From NCBI RefSeq assembly GCF_001591445.1, contig NZ_BCUX01000014.1, positions 1 to 48,452 on the forward strand: a stretch of DNA of 48,452 nt. The letters run 5' to 3'. Both the position numbers and the translations under genes were made by a program. Below are positions 16,460-25,739 of this stretch, piece by piece (the first letter of the stretch is position 1; each line of letters starts with the position of its first letter). The DNA comes from Neobacillus drentensis NBRC 102427. GTDB taxonomy: Bacteria > Bacillota > Bacilli > Bacillales > Cytobacillaceae. The notes under the pieces were generated by a model, which searched no databases, had not been told where the DNA came from, and saw only the letters and a list, made by a program, of their open reading frames with translations.

Positions 16460-17590
16460 ATGACAGGCCATAAAAAAGTCTTAGTGGTGGGTGCAACCGG
16501 GCTTGTAGGGAATGCAGTCATGAAGCATCTGGCTAACCAACAAAATACATCTGTTGTAGCTGTAGCACGCCGTAAACCCGCCAACCCTTACAGTGCAAAA
16601 TTCATATCTGTTGATCTTACCAATGAAAAAGAATGTTTTAACCATTTTGGGAATATGACCGACATTACCCATATTGTGTATGCTGCTCTTTATGAAAAAC
16701 AGAATCTGACAACTGGATGGCTGGAACAAGACCAAATTCAAGTCAATGACCGAATGCTACGAAATATTTTCGAACCATTGGAACAAGCATCGTCTAAAAC
16801 ATTAAAACATGTCACTTTATTACAAGGAACAAAGGCATATGGGGGACATGTTCGTCCAATTAAGGTGCCTGCAAGGGAAGGAAAGTCTGACGCCCGTGAT
16901 ATCCCAAATTTTTATTGGGCACAAGAGGATTATATTAAGAATAAGCAACAAGGGAAGGATTGGAATTGGACAATTTTTCGTCCACAAATCATCATAGGTG
17001 AGTCTATTGGCAGTGCGATGAATCTAATCCCTGCCATTGGAGTCTATGGAGCCCTCCTTAAAGAGGAAGGGAAACCATTGTACTATCCTGGGCAAGAAAC
17101 TTCCGTAATGGAAATGGTCGATGCCGATCTTTTAGCACGGGCAATCGATTGGGCAGGAAGTGTTGAATCCGCTTCCAATGAAACCTTTAATATTACGAAT
17201 GGTGATGTAATGGTAATGAAAAATATATGGCCTGCCATTGCTGAGGCTCTAGATATGGATTCTGGTGAAAACGTCCCAATCTCATTAGCAAAGGAAATGT
17301 CTAAAAGGACTTCTGATTGGGATCGAATCTGTGTCAAATATCAACTTGCTGCCCCTGGAATAACTGAGTTTGTTGGGCAATCCTTCCAATTCGCAGACCG
17401 ATACTTAAATCAATTGCATCATCCACTCCTCGTTTCCACCATTAAACTGCGCCAAGCAGGGTTTCATGAGGTTATGGACTCAGAATCGATGATAAAAAAA
17501 TGGATAAACGTATTCCAAGAAAAAAGACTCCTTCCTTCACCTTGTACGGGTAACGGAAGATTGTCCCATCAAAATATCAGTATTTCATAG
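16460..17590 (+). CDS. PRISE-type SDR (progesterone 5beta-reductase/iridoid synthase-like)
   Basis: A 376-residue extended SDR. The NADP-binding GATGLVG lies at 11-17. The segment NFYWAQED (150-157) matches the NFYYxxED signature of the PRISE family, and the preceding LQGTKAYGG (121-129) matches its GxKxY catalytic block with Lys125. PRISE enzymes reduce the activated C=C bond of enones and enals such as progesterone, 8-oxogeranial and small cyclic enones. Start ATG 16460 follows AAGGAGG; the open frame from 16370 has no ribosome site. It lies within the sigma-54 operon, implying an enone intermediate, which supports a cyclic or terpenoid-like substrate (inference). Confidence 0.82.
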   Translation: MTGHKKVLVVGATGLVGNAVMKHLANQQNTSVVAVARRKPANPYSAKFISVDLTNEKECFNHFGNMTDITHIVYAALYEKQNLTTGWLEQDQIQVNDRMLRNIFEPLEQASSKTLKHVTLLQGTKAYGGHVRPIKVPAREGKSDARDIPNFYWAQEDYIKNKQQGKDWNWTIFRPQIIIGESIGSAMNLIPAIGVYGALLKEEGKPLYYPGQETSVMEMVDADLLARAIDWAGSVESASNETFNITNGDVMVMKNIWPAIAEALDMDSGENVPISLAKEMSKRTSDWDRICVKYQLAAPGITEFVGQSFQFADRYLNQLHHPLLVSTIKLRQAGFHEVMDSESMIKKWINVFQEKRLLPSPCTGNGRLSHQNISIS

Positions 17591-17625
17591 GGGTATGCAT
17601 AAATCAGATGTGAGAGGTGGTGTTG

Positions 17626-18903
17626 ATGCTAAAGATGTGGGAGAAATACTTTGAAGCAAGAAAAGTTACAGCGGAGCAAGCAATTTACTCAATCCAGCCC
17701 AATCAAACTATTTTAATTGCCCCTCTAAGCAATGAACCTCAAACATTAGTGGAGCAATTAATTGAACAGAGGCAACGGATTCAAAATGCTTATATCTATA
17801 CGATGGTCCAAGGGAGTAAGTGTTCCTTTGCAAATAAGGAATGTTTACCTTTTTTTAAAATCAGAACGTTCCTTTCCTCACCATTGCTAAAAACGGCCTT
17901 TATCGATGGGGAATGTGATTATATCCCGATAAATATGTCGAAGATTCCAGAATGGTTAAAACAGAATGAATTAGATACAGTTCTAATTCAAGTCTCTCCT
18001 CCCAATGAAAAAGGATTTTGCTGCCTCGGAATTTCGGTGGATTATATGAAATCTGCCATTCATTCCGGTAAGAATATTATTGCTGAAGTAAATAGTGAAG
18101 TACCATGGACTTTTGGTGAAACAACCATCCATGTAACGGAAATAGATTCCTTTATTCTCACCTCCAGACCAATGATAGAAACGACACCTAAACCACTAAC
18201 AGAGGTTGAACGAAAAATTGGTGAAAATGTAGCAGAACTTATTCCTGATCAATCTACATTACAAATAGGCATTGGCTCCATTGCTGAAAGTATTTTATTG
18301 AATTTAGAACACAAAAAGAATTTAGGCATTCATACTGGTACCTTTTCCGATGGCATTATTCATTTAATTGAAAATGGCGTCATTACAAACAAATATAAGA
18401 ATTTGAATAATGGAAGGGTAGTCGCTACGAATATATCGGGAACCAAAAAATTATATGATTATGTTCATAATAATCCCTTAATTGAGCTATACCCGGTGAA
18501 CTACACTCATAATCTCTCTACTCTTTCAAAAATTGATAACCTCTATTCAATTAACTCTGCATTGGAAGTAGACCTATCAGGACAAATAAACGCTGAAAAA
18601 TATAGTTCCTATCCAATCGCAGGTGTCGGTGGACAAATGGATTTTATTAAAGGCTCACAGGCCTCCTTAGGTGGGAAATCAATCATTGCATTACCATCGA
18701 CAGCGAAGAACCATACCATCTCACGGATTACTAACAGCGTCGCACATGTGACGTCACTGAAAAGCGAAATAGATTATGTAGTGACGGAAAATGGCATTGC
18801 TAGTCTGTTTGGAAAATCACTTCAAGAAAGAATGGAAGAAATGATTTCTATTGCTCATCCAATGTTTAGAGAAGAATTAATGTCTTCTAGATTAATGGTT
18901 TGA
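17626..18903 (+). CDS. Acetyl-CoA hydrolase/4-hydroxybutyrate CoA-transferase family (class I CoA-transferase)
   Basis: A 425-residue Cat1/AbfT-type protein with two alpha/beta CoA-transferase domains. The catalytic glutamate is in ALEVDLSGQIN near residue 320, and GVGGQMDFIKGSQASLGGKS follows near 340, both family hallmarks. It moves CoA between acids or hydrolyses an acyl-CoA. In this operon it could activate the imported acid with CoA from acetyl-CoA or succinyl-CoA, or, by analogy with IpdAB-type relatives, open a ring. Of the stacked starts GTG 17617, TTG 17623 and ATG 17626, I chose the ATG, 5 bases after AGAGGTGG. Confidence 0.87.
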   Translation: MLKMWEKYFEARKVTAEQAIYSIQPNQTILIAPLSNEPQTLVEQLIEQRQRIQNAYIYTMVQGSKCSFANKECLPFFKIRTFLSSPLLKTAFIDGECDYIPINMSKIPEWLKQNELDTVLIQVSPPNEKGFCCLGISVDYMKSAIHSGKNIIAEVNSEVPWTFGETTIHVTEIDSFILTSRPMIETTPKPLTEVERKIGENVAELIPDQSTLQIGIGSIAESILLNLEHKKNLGIHTGTFSDGIIHLIENGVITNKYKNLNNGRVVATNISGTKKLYDYVHNNPLIELYPVNYTHNLSTLSKIDNLYSINSALEVDLSGQINAEKYSSYPIAGVGGQMDFIKGSQASLGGKSIIALPSTAKNHTISRITNSVAHVTSLKSEIDYVVTENGIASLFGKSLQERMEEMISIAHPMFREELMSSRLMV

Positions 18904-18913
18904 AAGGAGTGAC

Positions 18914-19702
18914 GTGAATTTGTTAGACACCCCAAGTGTTAAATACGAATTGAACGAAGGTATAGCAATCATAACTTTAAACGAGCCTGATTCTCTTAAT
19001 GCCCTTTCAGCAGACGTAAAAAGTAATTTATTGAAGTGTGTAAATCAAGTTGAATCAGATCCAGAGGTAAAAATTGTCATAATTACAGGAGAAGGAAAAG
19101 CTTTTTCAGCAGGTGGAGACGTAAAAGGAATGGGGAAAAGAACAACCCTTGAATCTGTAGAAAAAATTAACCATACCACTAAATTGATTCTCCGCATAGC
19201 TGAATTACAAAAACCAGTAATTGCAGCCGTTAATGGGTATGCAATGGGAGCAGGTTTTAGTTTAGCGTTGGCAGCCGATATAGTCATTGCACAAACCAAT
19301 TCAAAATTCGGGTTAAGTTTTTCTAAAGTAGGGCTAATTCCTGATTGTGGGCTTCTCCACTTCCTGCCTAAAATCGTTGGTCCATGGAAAGCGAAGGAAT
19401 GGATCTTCTCAGGTGCCGTGCTGTCAGCAGAAGAAGCTCAAAAATATGGAATTGTGAACCGATTAGTTGAAGAAGGTGAGGCATTAAATGAGGCTGTAAG
19501 TTTTGCTAAAGAATTAGCACGAGGCCCAGTCCAGACCATGGTTTTTGTAAAATCGATTATGGAGAAATTCCAGAATAACGATTTAAAAGCGACCATCCAA
19601 TATGAAAATTTTGCTCAAGCAATCCTTCAGCAAACGGAAGACCATTTAGAAGCTGTTTTAGCATTTAAGGAAAAACGAAAACCAAACTTTACCGGAAAAT
19701 AA
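18914..19702 (+). CDS. Enoyl-CoA hydratase/isomerase, PaaG-like (crotonase 2)
   Basis: A 262-residue crotonase. Oxyanion segments are SAGGDVKGM (65-73) and NGYAMGAGFSLAL (107-119). The first hydratase Glu is replaced by Phe136, and the loop reads GLIPDCGLLHFLP (140-152), like the PD(S/C)G loop of PaaG-type ring isomerases. An isomerase acting on a cyclic or conjugated acyl-CoA is more likely than a hydratase. GTG 18914 follows AGGAG; TTG 18920 is an alternative. It lies 10 bp after the CoA-transferase. Confidence 0.87.
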   Translation: MNLLDTPSVKYELNEGIAIITLNEPDSLNALSADVKSNLLKCVNQVESDPEVKIVIITGEGKAFSAGGDVKGMGKRTTLESVEKINHTTKLILRIAELQKPVIAAVNGYAMGAGFSLALAADIVIAQTNSKFGLSFSKVGLIPDCGLLHFLPKIVGPWKAKEWIFSGAVLSAEEAQKYGIVNRLVEEGEALNEAVSFAKELARGPVQTMVFVKSIMEKFQNNDLKATIQYENFAQAILQQTEDHLEAVLAFKEKRKPNFTGK

Positions 19703-19748
19703 TTGTAAAAGCTAAACAACCAAAGGGATGTAGTACGGAGGTGTAGAT

Positions 19749-21374
19749 TTGTTGTCAAATAGAGCAATTACTAAAAGTGAAACGATATATGGACGTGATT
19801 TAAAAGTCTATCAGAAAGCATGCAAAAATCTTAACGAAATCCTGAAGAACTCTGTCGACCGGTTTCCAGACCGGGAAGTAATTATTTGTGATGATAGACG
19901 AGTTACGTACCTTGAATTCTATCATTTAGTTGAGAAAATGGCCGCTAATTTACAACATCGCTTCCATTTTAAAAAGGGAGACCGGCTGGCTATTTTATCA
20001 AACAACACGGTTGAGTTTTGTATATGTGTATTCGCTACTTCCTATTTGGGTGGCATTGTGGTGCCACTAAATACACGGCTTCGCCCGTCGGAATTACAAT
20101 TTATGTTAAAAAATTCAGGTACAAATGTATTGGTGGTTGAAGACGTTTTAGTTGAAGTGGCAAAAGATTCGGTCCACCTAGCTAATTTGGAGTTGAACGT
20201 GTTTGTAACCGGAGATACAGAGAATAAGCCTTCCCGTTTTTGGTTCCCATTTGATAGTTTGTTAGAGGAGAATAAGCCTGCACAACCGGCTGAAGTTGAA
20301 AGAACGGATCCCTTATTCATTATGTATACATCCGGGACAACTGGTACACCAAAGGGAGCATTAGGCACTCATCTAGGAATCTCACAAAATGTATTAAATT
20401 TCAGTTTAAACTTGGATACGGATGAAAGAGACCGCACCTTAATTAACATCCCATTGTTTCATGTTTCCGGATTAATTGCTGGATTCACCCACATGGTCTA
20501 TGTTGGCGGGACATCTGTTTTAATGTACACGTATAAAACACAGAAATTTCTCGAATTGCTCGACCGTGAAAAAATAACATATATCAATACAGTTCCAACA
20601 ATCTTTGTGTTCCTATTAAACTATCCTGATCGGGACAAATATGATTTAAGTCATTTAAGATTAGCCGTTACGGGTGGTGCACCAATGGCAGTAAGTACGA
20701 TTCAACAACTTATGAGCCTATATCCGAATATGAACTTTATCAACAATTATGGGGCAACTGAATGCACCGGATCGTGCACCTTTTCTAGACCTGAGTCAGC
20801 AATCTCGAAACCTGATTCTGTTGGGATTCTCACTAAAATTATTGATTGGAAAATCATCAATGATGCTGGAGAAGAGGTAGGCAGGAACATTGTCGGCGAA
20901 TTATGCATTAAAGGACCTACTGTAATTCCGGAATATTGGAAAAATCCAGAAGCTACCTATAAAGAGTTTATTGATAATGGCTACTGGAAGTCTGGAGATA
21001 TTGGTTATGTCGATGATGAAGGCTACTTTTTTCTAATGGACCGCAAAAAAAGCATGATAAATCGCGGGGGAGAAAATATTTATACTGCCGAGATAGAAAA
21101 TGTACTTTTTAATCATCCAAGTGTTTTAGAGGCAGCAGTGGTAGGATTGCCAGATCAAGTATTTGGAGAAGAAGTGCTGGCATCAATTGTATTGAAGGAT
21201 GGTCATTCAATACAAGAACAGGAAGTTCGTGAGTTTGTTGGACAATATCTTGCAGACTACAAAGTACCAAAATATGTTCAATTTTTAAATGAATTGCCAA
21301 GAAATCCTTCCGGTAAGGTTCTTAAAAACCATTTAAAGGACGAATATCAGAATTTAACGATGAAAAATAAATGA
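19749..21374 (+). CDS. Acyl-CoA synthetase (AMP-forming)
   Basis: A 541-residue ANL ligase. The P-loop is MYTSGTTGTPKGALGTH near 193, NNYGATECTG near 335, the hinge GYWKSGDIGY near 415, MDRKKSMINRGGENI near 432 and the catalytic Lys in NPSGKVLKN near 521. It resembles the branch used for substituted and branched carboxylates more than classic long-chain FadD. As the only CoA ligase inside the island, it is the best candidate for activating the imported acid. TTG 19749 follows CGGAGGTG. It sits between a crotonase and an acyl-CoA dehydrogenase pair. Confidence 0.88.
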   Translation: MLSNRAITKSETIYGRDLKVYQKACKNLNEILKNSVDRFPDREVIICDDRRVTYLEFYHLVEKMAANLQHRFHFKKGDRLAILSNNTVEFCICVFATSYLGGIVVPLNTRLRPSELQFMLKNSGTNVLVVEDVLVEVAKDSVHLANLELNVFVTGDTENKPSRFWFPFDSLLEENKPAQPAEVERTDPLFIMYTSGTTGTPKGALGTHLGISQNVLNFSLNLDTDERDRTLINIPLFHVSGLIAGFTHMVYVGGTSVLMYTYKTQKFLELLDREKITYINTVPTIFVFLLNYPDRDKYDLSHLRLAVTGGAPMAVSTIQQLMSLYPNMNFINNYGATECTGSCTFSRPESAISKPDSVGILTKIIDWKIINDAGEEVGRNIVGELCIKGPTVIPEYWKNPEATYKEFIDNGYWKSGDIGYVDDEGYFFLMDRKKSMINRGGENIYTAEIENVLFNHPSVLEAAVVGLPDQVFGEEVLASIVLKDGHSIQEQEVREFVGQYLADYKVPKYVQFLNELPRNPSGKVLKNHLKDEYQNLTMKNK

Positions 21375-21431
21375 TGGTAGGTATGCGGATTAATTTCTGA
21401 AATTTATGAAAATAGTTGAGGTGGGATGTTA

Positions 21432-22541
21432 ATGAGTTACGAATTGAACGAACATCAAATTGCACAAAGACAACAAACAAAGAAATATATTTCAGAACAC
21501 TTAGTAAACAGTGTAGATCGGATGGAGACAGAAGGTGTCATAACGGCTGACGATATAAATGCTGTTAAAGAGTCCGGAATTTGGGAAATGGTTTTAGGCA
21601 ATGAGACGGAATGGATATCAAAGGTCACGGTTTTAATTGAATTGGCCAAAACCTCTCCATCCTTTGCCAGTTTGTTTACTGACTTAATTTTTACTAAATC
21701 GATTTTAGCCAATAAATATGATGGTCAGTTCTACTCAGCGGCCTTTGTTGAAGAAGAAGCTGGGTCAGACTTATCGGTTATTCAGACAGAAGCGCGGAAA
21801 ATAAAGAACAACTGGGTATTAACAGGAGAAAAATGGTTTGTTGCAAATGCCGAACTGGCAGATCATTATATGGTGTTAGCGAAAACCCCAGACAACACCT
21901 TCTCTATTTTTCGAGTATCGAATGAGGCCGAAGGTATTATTACACAAGAACAAAAGAAAATGGGATTAGAGGGTCTAAAGCTATCGAAAGTTATGTTTAA
22001 TCAAGTATCCATCCCGTCATCTTCCTTGATCCTATCAGTGGATCGCAGTTTTGAAGGGTTAAATTATGCCAATGGGCTGGCAAAACTATCAATTTCTTCA
22101 TTAGCGATTGGAATTGCGGAAGCTGCCCTAGAGGAGTCATTAGTTCGTGCTCGTGCTAGAGAGCAATTTGGAAATCCAATCGGTGATTTTCAGGCGATAC
22201 AATTTAAAATTGCTGATATTACGGTAGGAATTAATGCGGCCAACACATTACTATATCTTGCTGCACAGAAACTTGATAGAAATGAAGAGTTTGAAACAGA
22301 GGCAGCGATGGCGAAGGTTTTTTCAACAGAGATTGCCAGTAAAGCCGTGAACCATGCTGTCCAAATTCATGGTTCACATGGGCTCTTAAATGACTCGACT
22401 GTTTCCCAATTGTATCGTTCTCAACGTTTAACAGAGATTTTTGGTCAGACTTCAGAGATGCAGCGGATTACAATTGCAAAATATGTTATTGATCACATTG
22501 GGGTTAACGAAAAGGAGGTTAATTATGGACTATCGCTTTAA
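21432..22541 (+). CDS. Acyl-CoA dehydrogenase, pair 2 first subunit
   Basis: 369 residues with an acyl-CoA dehydrogenase fold: VEEEAGSDLSVIQTEARK near 105, TGEKWFVANAELADHYMV near 127, and AREQFGNPIGDFQAIQFKIA near 235. The C-terminus reads IFGQTSEMQRITIAKYV, so the MCAD Glu376 position is not Glu. Its N-terminal domain is short. The last 17 bases overlap the next dehydrogenase gene, which does carry the Glu, suggesting a second heteromeric pair. ATG 21432 (7 bases after GAGGTGG) is preferred over ATG 21426. Confidence 0.85.
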   Translation: MSYELNEHQIAQRQQTKKYISEHLVNSVDRMETEGVITADDINAVKESGIWEMVLGNETEWISKVTVLIELAKTSPSFASLFTDLIFTKSILANKYDGQFYSAAFVEEEAGSDLSVIQTEARKIKNNWVLTGEKWFVANAELADHYMVLAKTPDNTFSIFRVSNEAEGIITQEQKKMGLEGLKLSKVMFNQVSIPSSSLILSVDRSFEGLNYANGLAKLSISSLAIGIAEAALEESLVRARAREQFGNPIGDFQAIQFKIADITVGINAANTLLYLAAQKLDRNEEFETEAAMAKVFSTEIASKAVNHAVQIHGSHGLLNDSTVSQLYRSQRLTEIFGQTSEMQRITIAKYVIDHIGVNEKEVNYGLSL

Positions 22542-23706
22542 TGAACGAGAACAAGCATTAATTAAAAAAATTAAAGAGGTTTGTGAGAAACAATTAATTC
22601 CGATTCAAGAGGAATTTGGTGAACAAGATGTCCTATCCTTTGATATGGTGCGGGCGCTGGCCGAAAATGATTTTTATAGAAGACATATACCGGTTGCGTA
22701 TGGCGGATTAAATGAGGCAGACCAAGCGAATGCCACAGAGCTATGCATTATAAGAGAAGAATTGGCAAGACAATGCCCATTAGCAGAATCCACTTATTCG
22801 GTTACCTGTCTTGGAAGTTTCCCTATTTTGCTTGCTGGAACAGAAGAACAAAAGAAGCATTATTTAGGAAAGATGACATCGGGTGAGGAAGTATTTGCGT
22901 TTGCTTTGACAGAACCAAATGCCGGATCTGATGCTGTAAGCTTACAAACAACTGCGAAACTAGATGGGAATGAATGGGTAATTAATGGCAAAAAGATATT
23001 CATCTCCAACGCCGGGGATGCCGGAGTCTATGTGGTTTTTGCTCGAACCAGTGATGCACCAGGTTCAAAAGGCATTTCAACTTTTATTGTGGAAGATGAC
23101 AATATTGGATTAGAAGTCACACAGAGGTTGAAAATGATTGCCCCGCATCCAATTGGCGAGGTAACCTTCACCAATTGCCGAATCCCCAAAGAGAATCTTC
23201 TAGGGGAAGAAGGACGAGGGTTTAAATATGCGATGCAAAGCTTAGATATGTTCCGTTCTTCTGTCGGGGCACAACAAGTCGGTTTTGCAGAGGCAGCATT
23301 AGAACATGCGGCCGAATATGCTAGAAAGCGTCATGCCTTTGGTGGTCCGATTACCCAGTTCCAGGCGATTCAATTTAAATTAGCAGATATGTATACAGAA
23401 ATTCAAGCGGCAAAAAATTTGGTTTACTATGCGGCACATCGGAAAGACCTAGGAAACCGGGTAACTAAGGAAGCCGCGATTGCCAAACTTTATGCAACTC
23501 AGGTTGCACAGCGTGTCGCCTACGAGGGTCAACAGATATTTGGGGGATATGGAATGATTAAAGGAAACCCACTGGAGTTACTATATCGTGAAGTTCGTCC
23601 AGCAGCTATTTATGAAGGATCAACGGAAATACAACATATGGTAATTGGCAGAGGAATGATAAATGGCAGTTTCATAGATGACAGTGTTGAAAAAGTATTA
23701 TTGTGA
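22525..23706 (+). CDS. Acyl-CoA dehydrogenase, pair 2 catalytic subunit
   Basis: A 393-residue classical acyl-CoA dehydrogenase with all hallmarks: FALTEPNAGSDAVSL near 130 (FAD and substrate binding), GKKIFISNAGDAGVYVVFAR near 155, RKRHAFGGPITQFQAIQFKL near 275 and IYEGSTEIQHMVIGR near the C-terminus, with Glu at the MCAD catalytic-base position. ATG 22525 follows AAAAGGAGG and overlaps the upstream dehydrogenase gene by 17 bases; the open frame from 22441 is an artefact of that overlap. It introduces a 2,3-double bond in an acyl-CoA and passes electrons to ETF, which is not encoded here. Confidence 0.9.
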   Translation: MDYRFNEREQALIKKIKEVCEKQLIPIQEEFGEQDVLSFDMVRALAENDFYRRHIPVAYGGLNEADQANATELCIIREELARQCPLAESTYSVTCLGSFPILLAGTEEQKKHYLGKMTSGEEVFAFALTEPNAGSDAVSLQTTAKLDGNEWVINGKKIFISNAGDAGVYVVFARTSDAPGSKGISTFIVEDDNIGLEVTQRLKMIAPHPIGEVTFTNCRIPKENLLGEEGRGFKYAMQSLDMFRSSVGAQQVGFAEAALEHAAEYARKRHAFGGPITQFQAIQFKLADMYTEIQAAKNLVYYAAHRKDLGNRVTKEAAIAKLYATQVAQRVAYEGQQIFGGYGMIKGNPLELLYREVRPAAIYEGSTEIQHMVIGRGMINGSFIDDSVEKVLL

Positions 23707-23716
23707 GGTGATGGAA

Positions 23717-24148
23717 ATGATAGATCGAAGTTTAATAGGAAAAGTAAATGAGCCGGTATACCTAGATATCGAAAAAGGAGCGATACGTAAATTCGCACGA
23801 GCCATCGGTGATGATAATCCAGTTTATCACGATGAAGCAGCGGCTAAGGCCAAGGGGTATCCGTCACTGCTGGCTCCCTTGACCTTTCCGACTACCTTTC
23901 GCGAAATAGAACCTGAATGGTATACCAAAATCGACAAAAGTACATTGCTGCATGGGGAACAAGAATATGAATATTTTAGACGTTTTTATGCCGGAGAACG
24001 TATAAAGTGCATTGAAAAAGTGATAGATGTTTTTGAAAAAACAGGTCGAAATGGGAAATTAACGTTTATTGTTCGTGACAAGGAAGGCTTTGACGGGGCT
24101 GAGGAATTAATATTCAGGGAACGCCAGACTTTAGTTGTAAGGGGATGA
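23717..24148 (+). CDS. MaoC-like hydratase, HadA-type N-terminal subunit
   Basis: 143 residues, MaoC_dehydrat_N (FAS1-hydratase) hot-dog fold. The segment AIGDDNPVYHDE (29-40) resembles hydratase-2, but the His of the G-D-x-N-P-x-H pattern is Tyr37, as expected for the non-catalytic partner of a heterodimer. The gene is one base away from a second MaoC gene that has the intact Asp/His dyad, matching HadA-HadB or ChsH2-ChsH1 style split hydratases. ATG 23717 is 6 bases after GAGGTG; the frame from 23678 overlaps the dehydrogenase and is rejected. Confidence 0.82.
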   Translation: MIDRSLIGKVNEPVYLDIEKGAIRKFARAIGDDNPVYHDEAAAKAKGYPSLLAPLTFPTTFREIEPEWYTKIDKSTLLHGEQEYEYFRRFYAGERIKCIEKVIDVFEKTGRNGKLTFIVRDKEGFDGAEELIFRERQTLVVRG

Positions 24149-24149
24149 A

Positions 24150-24578
24150 GTGAACATGGGAATGGAATCTAAAACACTTCTAAATAAACAAATACCAAAA
24201 CTAGTAAAACAACCAATTACTCGTGTTCAGCTGTCCCAATATGCTGGTGCATCTGGTGATTTTAATCGAATTCACATCGATGAGGAGTTTGCGAGAAACT
24301 CGCCATTAAAAGGAGTTATAGCGCATGGAATGCTTTCGATGGGCTTTTTAGGCCAATATTTAGACAAGATCGCTGGTGATGATTTTCATGTAAAGAATTT
24401 TAAAGTACGGTTTCGGGCCATGGTCAGACCTGGTGATACGATTACATGTGCTGCAGAAGTAATGAATGAAGAGAATCAAGTGATTTCACTAGATTTAAAA
24501 GCTTTAAACCAACATAATGAACCGGTCATTTTAGGCGAGGCCATACTGTTGGCTAAGGAAGAGGAGGGATATCTTTGA
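24150..24578 (+). CDS. MaoC-family enoyl-CoA hydratase, catalytic subunit
   Basis: A 142-residue hot-dog (R)-hydratase. GDFNRIHIDEEFA (36-48) contains the catalytic Asp37 and His42, followed by GVIAHGMLSMG (55-65). It adds water across a 2-enoyl-CoA. It immediately follows the HadA-like gene (1-bp gap) and overlaps the thiolase start by 4 bases, so hydratase pair and thiolase are made together. GTG 24150 fits the AAGGGG site; ATG 24156 and ATG 24162 are alternatives. Confidence 0.87.
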   Translation: MNMGMESKTLLNKQIPKLVKQPITRVQLSQYAGASGDFNRIHIDEEFARNSPLKGVIAHGMLSMGFLGQYLDKIAGDDFHVKNFKVRFRAMVRPGDTITCAAEVMNEENQVISLDLKALNQHNEPVILGEAILLAKEEEGYL

Positions 24579-25717
24579 GAGAAGCAGTCATTGTTGAAGC
24601 ATTGCGTTTACCAGTGGGCAGAAGAAAAGGGGTCTATTCAGATACAAGACCTGAGTATCTATTGAGTGAAATTATGAAAACCATCGTCCAGCGTACGGGG
24701 ATTGATCCAAAGGAAATCAATGATGTCGTGGTAGGCTGTGTAACACAGAATGAGGAACAAGGTAACAATATTGCGAGAATCTGTACCTTAATGGCAGGCT
24801 TGGACGTACAAACTTCTGCGACGACGCTTAACCGAAAATGCGGATCCTCCCAACAAGCAATCAATCAGGCGGCACAAGCGATTATTGCAGGGGATCAAGA
24901 AGTTGTCATAGCAGCAGGTGTCGAAAATATGACAAGACATCCACTAGGCTCTGATCGGGTTGAAGCGCCCAAAGAATTAACAGATATGTATGAGATGATT
25001 CAACAAGGGGATTCTGCTGAAAGAATCGCTAAAAAATGGGATATTACCCGACTAGATTTAGATGAGTTTTCCCTAAGAAGTCATAAATTAGCAGACCAAG
25101 CGAGAAACAGTGGCGCATTTAAAAGAGAAATTGTCCCAATTGAAGTAGTAAAAGATGGAGAAAGAATCCTTGTCACTGATGATGAAGGGATAAGACCAAG
25201 TACATCATTAGAAAAACTCGGCGCATTAAAGCCTGCTTTCTTTGAAGACGGCGTGATAACAGCTGGAAACTCTAGTCAAATTAGCGACGGTGCTGCCGCT
25301 GTGCTGATTATGTCAAAAGAAAAAGCATTGGAATTAGGATTGAAACCTAGAGCGAGAATTATTGCAAGGGATGTCATTGGCTCTGATCCAACGATGATGT
25401 TAACCGGACCAATCCCAGCCACAAAGAGAATTCTTGAGAAGGCTGGTGTAACGGTGGAAGACATCGATGTATTTGAGTGCAATGAAGCATTTGCTTCTGT
25501 TGCGCTAGCATGGAGCAAGGAAATCAATCCTGATATGAATAAGGTGAACCCGCGAGGTGGAGCGATTGCTCTAGGTCACCCGACTGGTGCAAGTGGTGCT
25601 AGAATTATGACCACCCTTCTACATGAATTAGAGGATATGGATAAGAGATATGGCCTGCAAGTAATGTGCTGTGGGGGTGGAATGGCAACCGCTACTATCA
25701 TCGAACGCCTTCAATAG
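24575..25717 (+). CDS. Acetyl-CoA C-acyltransferase (thiolase)
   Basis: A 380-residue thiolase with the nucleophilic Cys in TLNRKCGSSQQA near 89, the His in GGAIALGHPTGASGA near 333 and the second Cys in VMCCGGGMAT near 364. It cleaves a 3-ketoacyl-CoA with CoA to release acetyl- or propionyl-CoA, the last step of a beta-oxidation round. TTG 24575 overlaps the MaoC stop, preceded by GAGGAGGG. Sequence style is FadA/degradative, and the active-site set is complete. Confidence 0.9.
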   Translation: MREAVIVEALRLPVGRRKGVYSDTRPEYLLSEIMKTIVQRTGIDPKEINDVVVGCVTQNEEQGNNIARICTLMAGLDVQTSATTLNRKCGSSQQAINQAAQAIIAGDQEVVIAAGVENMTRHPLGSDRVEAPKELTDMYEMIQQGDSAERIAKKWDITRLDLDEFSLRSHKLADQARNSGAFKREIVPIEVVKDGERILVTDDEGIRPSTSLEKLGALKPAFFEDGVITAGNSSQISDGAAAVLIMSKEKALELGLKPRARIIARDVIGSDPTMMLTGPIPATKRILEKAGVTVEDIDVFECNEAFASVALAWSKEINPDMNKVNPRGGAIALGHPTGASGARIMTTLLHELEDMDKRYGLQVMCCGGGMATATIIERLQ

Positions 25718-25739
25718 AAATCGACGAGGTGAATATCTG

